DNA of 64,000 nucleotides from Glomus cerebriforme. Taxonomy: Eukaryota > Glomeromycota > Glomeromycetes > Glomerales > Glomeraceae. The notes below the pieces were generated by a model. It had not been told where the DNA came from. It did not search any database and saw only the letters and a program-made list of their open reading frames with translations. Both the position numbers and the translations under genes were made by a program. The DNA lies in assembly GCA_003550305.1 (NCBI GenBank), contig QKYT01000224.1:93609-157608 (forward strand), in the 5' to 3' direction. This document shows, piece by piece, positions 24,182 to 33,800 of this stretch; within the stretch, counting starts at the first letter, position 1, and every line of letters starts with the position of its first letter.

Positions 24182-24756
24182 AGAAATTTGATAAATATTA
24201 AATAGCACAATAATATTGTTAGAAAATAAAAATCACATGATTTGTAAATCATATGATATTACATGTTTAATTATGAAAATTATAATAGTTATAATATTTA
24301 ATTAGTTATGATTATTAGATTTGTTAGATTAATTATATTTATTTTATTAGTTATATTAATTATATTAAATATATTTATTATATTTATTATATTTGTTATA
24401 TTTGTTATGTTTGTTATATTTATTCTGTATAATAGTGAAGTATTTTTTATATACTGTAAAAAAGGAATTTTGGATATAAGTTAGAACTTTAGTTTATTAC
24501 CATAAATAAGGATAATAATTCAAATTATTTAGAGTTATTTTTGCAAATAAAGGATTAATTCTAAAATCTAATTAATATACCTACAAATTTTTTTTAATAA
24601 AAACTATATTTTATTATTATAAAACTATCTTGAAAGTATTCTTATTTTGGTTTTCATAATTATAAAAGTTAAAGTTTTAATTCTTGTATTTGTCAAGATA
24701 ACAATATATATAAATTAATAAAAAAATTCTGAATTGTTAGTATTTTATTAATTTGT

Positions 24757-24860
24757 GGGCCATCTAATAATTGTAGAAAAATAAATTTACTATCATTTGA
24801 CTCATCTTAATAAGACAATTCTAATGAGTTATATTTTATTCTTTTATAATTGTTGAATAG
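24757..24860. repeat. Palindromic module 2
   Basis: Arms GGCCATCTAATAATTGTAGA and TTTTATTCTTTTATAATTGT face each other around the loop ACAATTCTAATGAGTTATA. Diverged copy of module 1. Confidence 0.6.
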
Positions 24861-24920
24861 TTTACCATTTAACAAAACATAAATAAAAAATGCTAAATTA
24901 TTAATATTTCATTAAGTTGC

Positions 24921-25027
24921 AAACCATCCAGTAATCATAAAAAGACAAATTTATCACCATTTAACTTATCATAATAAAATGATACTAATGAGCTATATTA
25001 TATCCTTTTACAATTATTAAATGGCTC
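24921..25027. repeat. Palindromic module 3
   Basis: Arms AACCATCCAGTAATCATAAA and ATCCTTTTACAATTATTAAA followed by TGGCTCA pair imperfectly around a loop with GATACTAATGAGCTATA. Third copy of the module. Confidence 0.6.
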
Positions 25028-25190
25028 ATAATTTGATAAAATGGCAATTTCAATATGGTAAAACTAATTTTAATATTTTAGCAATTTTGATATGTCAAAC
25101 CTATTTTACTATTTTACTATTTTAACAGGTTTTAATTTTGACATTTTGACATTTGCCTGAAGAATTTTAGCAGGCAACTTTAATCAAGAA

Positions 25191-26509
25191 TTGACTGTAT
25201 AATTTTAGTTTTTAAAAAAAATTTTTAGTAAATATAAATGTGAAAGGTAAAAATTAAAATGTGAAATAATTCAAAACAAAAATGATTAATTTCATTATGT
25301 AATATAAACAAATCATGTAAGAAGTAAAAAAATTTCTGGTGATACTGAGAAAGTGTTATTAATAAGGAGAATCTTAACCTGTCTCCCATATAATAATAAT
25401 ATGACATTATACTTCAAAGATAAATTACTTTTTTTTCTTCTTTTTTTCTTTAAGTTTTTTAAAGTTTTTATTTGCAATATATAGAAATATTTTTTATTTA
25501 AACATTTTTTTTAATAAACATATTTTTTTATTTTTTAGAAACTTTCAAAAAATTTTCAATACTTTAAAAACACTTTTACTAAACTAAAGTAAAATTGTTT
25601 GAAAGATATGATTAAGTAAATGTATTTTTAAAGATTAAGTAAAGTTATTTAACAGGTATAAAAGTAATAAACCTATTTATATATTAATTTTTATTAAGCT
25701 AGTTACTAGCTTAAATATTCATAAAGCTATACTCATTTTTATTATATTTTTATGCAGGCACTTTGTAGTATAATTTAAACACTTTGGTCAAACAAAACTA
25801 GCTTTATTGAATAAGTAAAGTTGTTTAATGAATATGAAAATATTTTTAAAATATTAATTTTCATCATACTTGAGTAAGTTTTCATAGAGTTAATTATCAT
25901 TTTTTGTAATGAAATATAATTTCTAACTTTTATTAAATAAGTGAAATTGTTCAATAGATATAAAAATACTCAAATAAATTAAGTAACATGAATATTAATA
26001 TTTTATGTAAATGAATAAAAATATTTTTATTTTTAAAAGTTTTCTTTTTTGTATTTGTTTATTAAAATTTAATAAAATACATATAAATAATTTTTGTTCC
26101 AATTTTTCCAATTTGAAATGTAAATGAAAATTTGAAATTAAGATAAAGTTACACAAAATTTGTGGCTGCTATGCCATATAACTGCGATTTTTTAGCCAAT
26201 CATATTTAAGAAAAGGGGAAACAGGATAATATCCTATACCCGGGGTACAGGTTAAGGGTAGTTCTTCACATCACGGGGTCCAAATTTAGGTACAAATGAC
26301 AATCCGCAGTTTAGACTGATGTTTTTGCTGCTAAACTTCAATTTCTTTATTAATTAGACTATCTATAATTTATTTATCAGTTCAGCAACCTGGCAGGAGT
26401 CTTAAAAGTCTTAAAAGTTGTTAATTAATAGATTCAATAAATAATTTACAAGTAGTTTAAAAAAATTGATTTTTTTAAAGGGGTTCGCTCTATTTTTTTT
26501 AATTTGATA
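25191..26509. other. AT-rich spacer and RPA43 promoter side
   Basis: No gene seen. From about 26160 base composition rises toward that of genic DNA. A TACCCGGGGTA palindrome lies at about 26248-26258 and GCTATGCCATATAACTGCG upstream of it. Both may belong to the RPA43 promoter, but no known site was identified. Confidence 0.35.
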
Positions 26510-27407
26510 ATGAACAAAAAAATGAAACTCAGTAAAAACAAGAAAAAGTCGACAGTTGATGCCCACAAGATTGACAAGAGTATTGAATCAACTGGGCACT
26601 CTGAGGAGGTTTATTCATTAATTGATGACTATGATGTAACGTCAAGAATGGACAAAACACCCCTACGGGTTGTTGTAGCAGACATGTTAATAGATCTTCC
26701 ACCCAGCGCATTGGAAAATATTGGGTTAGGCGTAAAAAATTTTCTTAACGGCGTGTGTATGCATGAAATAGAACAATTTGAAGGGCTTGTCTTATCCTAT
26801 GGCAAAATCGAATTTTGTGATAACGCAGGTATCATATTTGAAGATTCGCCATATGCTCACGTTTTCATCCGTACCGAATTTCTGATATATAATGCATCAG
26901 CCGGATATAAATTATGTAAGCACTTGTGATATCGTGTAAAGTTTTTTATTATTATATTAGTTTTTTACTTTTCATTTATTTATTTCAGTTGGAAGAGTTA
27001 CAAATCAATCACTTTCACATATACATCTTCACCTTCATGATCAATTCTACGTCAAGATCCCTCGCCACTTTATCCCTCTTGATGTATTTTTGTGGAAAGA
27101 TAATGATGAGTTTTATGATGCAATGTTTCTCAACAAACAACTCAACCTAGATAGAATGTACGCTGAGGGTCAATGGGTCTTCTCCGACACGGGGGCAATC
27201 ATCGAAGAAGATTCTTGGCTTGAATTTGAAGTGATGGGGTATGACTCATTTTAATCTTATTAATGCATTAACGATTATTATATATACTTTCATTGACATG
27301 TGAAAAATTCTAGAGCTGACACGAATAATGGTCAATTATACATTATTGGCTCACTTCTCCACTATAGCAAGAGTAATTACGACCAAGAGAAGGCCTTTGA
27401 AAATTAA
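26510..27407 (+). CDS. RPA43: RNA polymerase I subunit RPA43
   Basis: Exons 26510-26915, 26989-27238 and 27314-27407 join in phase to 249 codons. After a basic N-terminus (MNKKMKLSKNKKK) comes the Rpb7-like SHS2 domain (VVADMLIDLPPSALENIGLG, then VLSYGKIEFC and IIFEDSPYAHVFIRTEFLIY). An OB-fold region follows (LFGRVTNQSLSHIHLHLHDQ, IPRHFIPLDVFLW, and WLEFEVMG spliced to ADTNNGQLYIIGSLL). This order is that of A43, the stalk subunit of Pol I that binds Rrn3 and drives rRNA transcription in the nucleolus. Length is near that of fungal homologues, with a shorter C-terminal tail. The ATG at 26510 is the first in frame; the in-frame TTG upstream is not a plausible fungal start. Confidence 0.88.
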
Positions 27408-27933
27408 AGGAAAAGAAAAAGTGGCCAATGTAGAGAATGATCAAAATACATAAATCGTTATATTTTCATGTTTACATATTTTATCAATACATTTTGACTA
27501 AGACAAATTTAATATTATTATTATTGAATTTCGCGTTAATTCTTTTTTTGGTTGCGACATAATTGAATTATTTAGCACGTACGTGATGAATATGCCAGAA
27601 GGAATCGGTGTAATGATATCATAACCTGTTAACCTTTGTAATAAAGAACTAAATTCAATTCCCGAACAAAAAAAAAAAATTTTACACGGGCGCATAAGTG
27701 CAGTTTTAGTGAATCGTAAAAATATAAAAAAAAAAAACTTCTTTTTATTACCACAAAAAGGATTCTTTGTTAGGGCCCGTGAAGACAATTTTTGTATTAC
27801 CTGTAAACCTCTATTTTTTCCTTCTTTTAACTATATTTAGGTATTATACAATATTACTTAAGTTTGGATTGCTTTGGACTGGTACGATCAGATATCATAT
27901 ACTGACGTTCATTAAAAACTGATATCCAAAAGT
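27408..27933. other. Intergenic, RPA43 3' end to SIP5 promoter
   Basis: Contains the RPA43 terminator region and SIP5 upstream sequence. A minus-strand open frame (27498-27788) lacks a good ATG and resembles nothing I know; I leave it out. Confidence 0.4.
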
Positions 27934-30175
27934 ATGGGAAACTCGATAGGCAAAGATAAAGGGGAAGAAACTGTAGACGGAGGTCAACTAATGCCACATG
28001 GAGTATATAAAGGACCACAGGATTGGGACTATAGGAGTGTCCGAAAGCTCATCATAGAAAGAAAATTAGCACCTTTTTATAAAGGTTTATCAGACTATGA
28101 CGAAAGTTGGAATGAAGTCACATCAACAGCCCATAATCCTCCAAAAAATGGTGAGGTCAAAAATACCACTTCTTTTAATGACGAACATAATTCACAAGGA
28201 AGTAGAGAAGCTAAATGTTCGGCTTTAAATACCATAGGCACTACAAAAGGCAAAGAGGTACCTCCAACAAAATCGGTAGAAGCTCAACTATATAAAGGTG
28301 CTATCGAATGTCCTATTTGCTTTTTAGTAAGTTTATATTTTAGAATTTAACATTGTTTTTAGATATTTTTCAAAGTGCATGAAATTTTCAAGATCAATTC
28401 TTTTACAATTGTTTATTCATTAATTACAAACGTATAGTGAAGAATTTATATGAGAAGTAATGACAATTCTTATTTGATAAGATAAAAAATTAAAATTATG
28501 AGATTCAGGAATCTTTAGAAACGATTTTATTCTTATTATATCAAAAGAGTAGCAATACTAAAATTTTTATTATATATTAATATAATTTTATTCTAAAAAA
28601 TTATGTACAGTATTATCCGCGAAATATTAATCATTCTCGATGTTGTGATCAACCTATCTGTACTGAATGTTTTGTTCAAATAAAACGACCGGAGAATGGT
28701 ACATTAGGTGCTAACAATTCTCCAGCCGTATGTCCTTTTTGTGTAGAACCTAATTTTGGTGTATGCTACAAACCTCCTTCTTTCAGCGCTGGTATTGGTA
28801 GTGAAAGCTCGGTTTGTTATTAATGGGATTTATTTTAATTTTTACATATTTTCTTTTGATTTCATTTCTTTTAATGATCATGCTTTTATTTATACTTTTT
28901 GAATAGTCTTCTACGACATCACCAAATACAAATAATTTAATTTCATCATCATCTTCAACTACTTTGCTGAGCCCACAAGATGGGAAGCCTCGAAGAAAAA
29001 GTGTTAGTCATAAGAATCCAGATGTCGTTACTACCGGTAAGGTCATTCTTATAAATAATGGAAATGCTCTTTTTAATTTAAACTAAGAGCTCTATTTACA
29101 AGAAAATTGTTAATACATGGATTCATAGTAATATTGTAATATTAATTAAATCTTTTATATTTGTTGGATTCATAACTTAAATTTTGATGCCTTTTTTGTT
29201 TATTAAGATCAAATTCGACCAGATTGGGCAACGCGAGTACTGCAACAACCTCCTCGGCAACTCCCAAATCCAAGACGATCTAATACTGCATCTTCAGGGA
29301 ATAGACGTATTATGGTTCGTCCTGGAGGAGGTGGAAACACCTACGTAACTTCATCTACAACTAATTCTTCTCGACGTAATAATCAACCTACCGGAGGCGA
29401 ATATGGAGGATATTTAGCTGCCATGAGAATGGGTACAGACTTGGAAGAACTTATGGTCATGGAGGCAATCCGATTAAGTCTATTAGAACAGGAAGAAAGA
29501 GACAGAAGAGAACGAGAGGAAAGGGATCAGGCTGAAAGAACACAGGATGATAATTCTAATAATGCTTCATCGTCTGATGGTTCTACAACAGAAACCATAT
29601 TATCACCTAATCTATCTAATAACAATGAAAATAGTGAAGGAGGATTATTTAATAGAATTGATAATAATTATGCGAATATAGATGATGAGTTACTTACTTC
29701 AAGACGAGATCTACTGGAAAATGACGATGATGACGATGAAAGTTCATCTATTTCTCATTCACATGATCAGACACCAACTACTGTATCAACGCCAATAACA
29801 GCAAGTACAGAAGATGGTACTATAACAACATCAGCTCCATCATCAAGAGGATCAGGACCATCAACCCCAAGCTCAACAACGAATTCTACTAATGAACCTA
29901 TAACTACTCCGTCCCCTCCGTCATCTCCACTTACACACAATCGTAATATTACATCATCAACAGAAACAGCCTCGGCAAGGGGTTCAAATGATGAAACACT
30001 TCCTCTTAATGAAACTGATGATCATGGTCAAACATCTGAACAAGTAAATGATGTTAAAAAACCAACGGCGAGTATTTTATCAAATAATACATTAGGTGTT
30101 GACGAGTCACTTGTGAGAAACGAAAGTGATGGGGATACTCGAGATCCAAGAGGAGGTTCTTGGGGACCTGCATGA
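27934..30175 (+). CDS. SIP5: SIP5-like RING protein
   Basis: Exons 27934-28326, 28611-28811, 28907-29036 and 29208-30175 join in phase to 563 codons. The N-terminus MGNSIGK is a plausible N-myristoylation site. A RING-like zinc finger spans the first intron: ECPICFL, then [15 protein letters not shown] and [13 protein letters not shown]. The diagnostic SIP5 block [20 protein letters not shown] (about residue 300) is followed by an acidic R/E helix and a long Ser/Thr/Pro/Asn-rich disordered tail. In budding yeast Sip5 interacts with the Snf1 kinase and the Glc7 phosphatase; the RING suggests ubiquitin-ligase-like binding, not proven here. Intron 2 uses a weak GTTTGT donor. Confidence 0.88.
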
Positions 30176-30800
30176 TTATTATTGCATTAGAAAGTCAAAC
30201 AAACAATATTATATTGATAATCTTTTAACATTTGATTTAATTTATCATTATTTTACAACAAATTGATTTGTTTGATCTATCTTTTTCAATCTATTTATAT
30301 ATACGGGATCATTTGTTGCTTTTTATAATATTATAAAAGAATTTAAAATTAGAATGAATCAAGTGAATTCAATTTTAAGGAGAATTCTGTACGAAATTGG
30401 TTTAGAAAAGTGTTAAATATGATATATATGTATATGTTTTGTGTATTTAGTTAGTACTATTATTATTTAGTTTTGGAACTTTTATTTTTTAGTTTTTTTT
30501 TTGTTTTTGTATTATTTTTAAATCTGTTTATATTCAATAATACAATTATTTGCAAAAAAATTTATTGTTTGGTATGGTCATAAATTGTGTAACCACATCT
30601 GTCTTATTACTCTTATATGAGTGACAATTTTTTTCTACCTGTGTAAATTATTCCCAGAATTTGATTCACTACTACCAGTGTAACGTCGAATTAGTGGAAT
30701 ATTTTGGCATGACCTGCACCTTTGGACGCGTCTTTTTTTACTCTTTTCACAATTTAAGGAATTCAGTTTTAAATTTAGAGCTTTCTATTTTTTTAAAAAA
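30176..30800. other. Intergenic, SIP5 3' end to polymerase delta promoter
   Basis: AT-rich 3' flank of SIP5, then the promoter of the polymerase gene with the ACGCGT site annotated separately. The open frame 30661-30846 crosses the polymerase start in another frame and is not a gene. Confidence 0.5.
30726..30731. promoter_or_regulatory. MCB-like ACGCGT upstream of polymerase delta
   Basis: ACGCGT within the palindrome GACGCGTC, 70 bp upstream of the ATG at 30801. ACGCGT is the MluI cell-cycle box bound by MBF (Mbp1-Swi6) in yeasts, which controls DNA-replication genes at G1/S. CpG-containing hexamers are rare in this AT-rich DNA. Function is inferred. Confidence 0.5.
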
Positions 30801-33800
30801 ATGGCAACCTCAACTCGAACCAAAAAAAAAGATAATTCTTTTATAGATCAATTGGCTCTTTTGGAGAACGCTGATAGTAAGCGAAAAAACGCGTTATGAT
30901 AATAGTTCAACCGTAAATCTTTTTAATAATTGTCGACCTTTTTGTTATAGCTGAAAGAAATCACCAAATTTGGGCACGACCGAGCGTACCAAATATTGAT
31001 CCTAATCAAGATCCTATTAGTAAGTAAGTTATTATAATTTCTTATTCGATATCAAGCGTTATTTATGTTATTTATTCAATGTTTTTTAGTATTTCAACAA
31101 TTTGAAATCGACGATTGTGTCGATCCTGCGTCAAAAGAACCAATAATCCGAATGTTCGGCATCACAGAGGTATATAGGGTTTAAACTATTTTTGCCACAT
31201 TTTTTCTCTCTGTTAATAACGATTTTTCTTAGACTGGAAATAGCGTTCTTTGTTATGTCACGGGATTTCGTCCATATTTTTATATTCCAGCACCAATTGG
31301 TTTCAAAGAAAATAATATAGCTAGTCTACAAAAACAAATCGAGGTATATGTGTTTGGATCCTTCTATTCTTTTATTTTATTTCTAACTTTGAATAACAAT
31401 TAATATACGTTTAGCGTGCCATACATTCGGATAATGGTTTAAATAAATCAATCGAAAGAATTGAACTGACTTTAAAAGAAAGCATATGGGGTTATCATGG
31501 AAATAAAAAAGTTCATTTCCTTAAAATTATTTTTAGTGAAGCAAAAGCTTTGAATGCTGCTAGACATATCCTTTAAATTTTAAGCGCTGCTGTTTTCGTC
31601 TTGACTCTAAATAATATAATACATAATCCTTGACACCTTGTACGCCTCATTGATGATGGAGCTATTAAATATAATGATCGACAACTTCGAGAAATGACAT
31701 TTGAAAGCAATATCCATTATGTTTTACGATTTATGATTGATTGCAAGGTTTTCATCTGTATATTATCTTTTTCGAATTTATTAATTATTGATTAATTTCT
31801 TATAGAGATTATTTCTGATTAGGTTACTGGAGCAAATTGGATAGAACTCCCACCGAAAAGTTATAGTTTGCGTACTAAGAAGACATCTACTTGTCAATTG
31901 GAAATAGATATAAAGTAATTCAGTACAGATTTTATCAAATATTTTTAAATACGCAAATAATTTATATTTGTATCCTGCTTAGATACGACCGATTTATTAG
32001 TCATCCTCCTGAAGGCGAATGGTCAAAAATAGCTCCATTACGTATTCTAAGTTTTGACATTGAATGCGCAGGTCGCAAAGGCATTTTTCCTGAACCTACA
32101 ATTGATCCAATTATTCAAATTGCCAATACGGTTACAATACAAGGTCGATACATATAAATTGATTTAATTATAAATAATTACTCACTATTTAATTACGCCT
32201 TATAGGTGAAAAAAGTCCGTTTATCAGAAATGTTTTCACATTAAATTCCTGTGCTCCAATTGTAGCAACTGATGTCATTGAATGTTATGATCAAGGGAAG
32301 ATGTTACAAGCATGGAGAGATTTTGTAAATGAGGCATGTATATTGATAAATTGATTGTTAATATCATGTAATTTGATATTAATATTTAATTGATTGTTAA
32401 TAGGTAGACCCTGATGTTATCATAGGATACAATATATCAAACTTTGATTTTCCATATTTACTTGAACGTGCCCATTATTTGAAAGTAACCAAATTCCCAT
32501 ATCTTGGCCGTATAAGAAGTAAATTTATAGCGTTGTTTTTTTTATAATTTAAATATTTGAAACACCTTATAATAATTTTCCAAAAATTTTAATGTTAGAT
32601 ATAAGAACAGAAGCTAAAGATACTAAATTTTCTTCAAAAGCATATGGAACACGCGAAAACAAATTTATCAATATCCTTTTATTACATTAACTTATAACCT
32701 ATTTAAAGTAAATCACTTGTAATTCTTAACTAAAATTTACATCTTGAAGGAAGACTTCAACTTGATATGTTACAAGTTATGCAGCGTGATTACAAGTTAA
32801 GATCGTATACGCTTAATTCTGTTTGTGCACATTTCTTAGGTGAGAAATATACAATCGTAACCTATATATGGGGGGTGTAATTATTCCTAACAATTAGGCA
32901 TCAAGGTGATGTAATGGAGAAATAGAATTTGATTCAAATTTTTATATTAAAATAGCATTAGACTGGTATTACACCAGTGTAATGTGGAATGGGTGTAATA
33001 TTCCTGAATCTAATTCACCCCCCATGTACAATCGTAATCTTTTTCATTTTTAAAAGAAAATTTTTTTTCTTTAATTAATTTGCATTCGGTACTTGAAATT
33101 ATAAAGGGGAACAAAAAGAGGAAGTGCATCATTCCATTATTACTGATTTACAAAATGGAAATGATGAAACACGACGAAGATTAGCGATTTATTGTTTGAA
33201 GGTCTGTAACTCATCATTTAATAAAAATATATATAGATAAATGGATAATTTAAAGTAATTTGATTTAATCAATTTGCTAGGATGCAATCCTGCCGCAAAG
33301 ATTAATGGATAAACTTATGTGCCTTATCAATTATATTGAAATGGCTCGTGTTACAGGAGTTCCTTTCAATTATCTTCTTGCTCGTGGACAACAAATTAAA
33401 GTAATATCACAATTATACAGAAAAGCATTTGAGCAAGATTATGTTATACCGGCTTTAAAATCAGAGGGTATTAAATATTTTTTATTTGTCCTAATATTAT
33501 AGCTATTCAATTTAGATATATATATTAATGATATTATTATTACAATTTTTAGGGACTGATGATCAATTCGAAGGAGCAACCGTTATTGAACCAGAAAGAG
33601 GATATTATAATGTTCCGATCGCTACACTTGATTTTAGCTCTTTATATCCTTCTATCATGATCGCTCACAATCTTTGCTATACAACGTTATTGGATAACAA
33701 AGATCTTGAAAAATTAGATAATGTTGATTATATTACAACACCATATAACAATGGTAGGCATTAATGAAATACGTTATTGGTTTTCGTTCGGCATTTATCA

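Larger units (their letters stand above)
23837..25182. mobile_element. Non-autonomous hAT-like element (1346 bp)
   Basis: The left end TAAAGTTACCTGCCAAAATT (23837-23856) and right end AATTTTAGCAGGCAACTTTA (25163-25182) are inverted complements at 18 of 20 positions. They are flanked by a perfect 8-bp direct duplication ATCAAGAA (23829-23836 and 25183-25190). TAAAG fits the hAT terminal consensus YARNG, and 8 bp is the hAT target-site length. Subterminal DNA on both sides is built of ATTTTGAC/GTCAAAAT words. The interior has no transposase frame and contains three nested palindromic modules (23991-24181, 24757-24860, 24921-25027). Confidence 0.78.

Noticed and set aside
26248..26258. TACCCGGGGTA as a specific Pol I-gene regulatory site
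   Set aside because: Single palindrome without a known factor or second copy.
27498..27788. 96-codon minus-strand frame between RPA43 and SIP5
   Set aside because: Begins at a non-ATG codon, is Phe/Lys-run rich, and has no recognisable family or intron structure.
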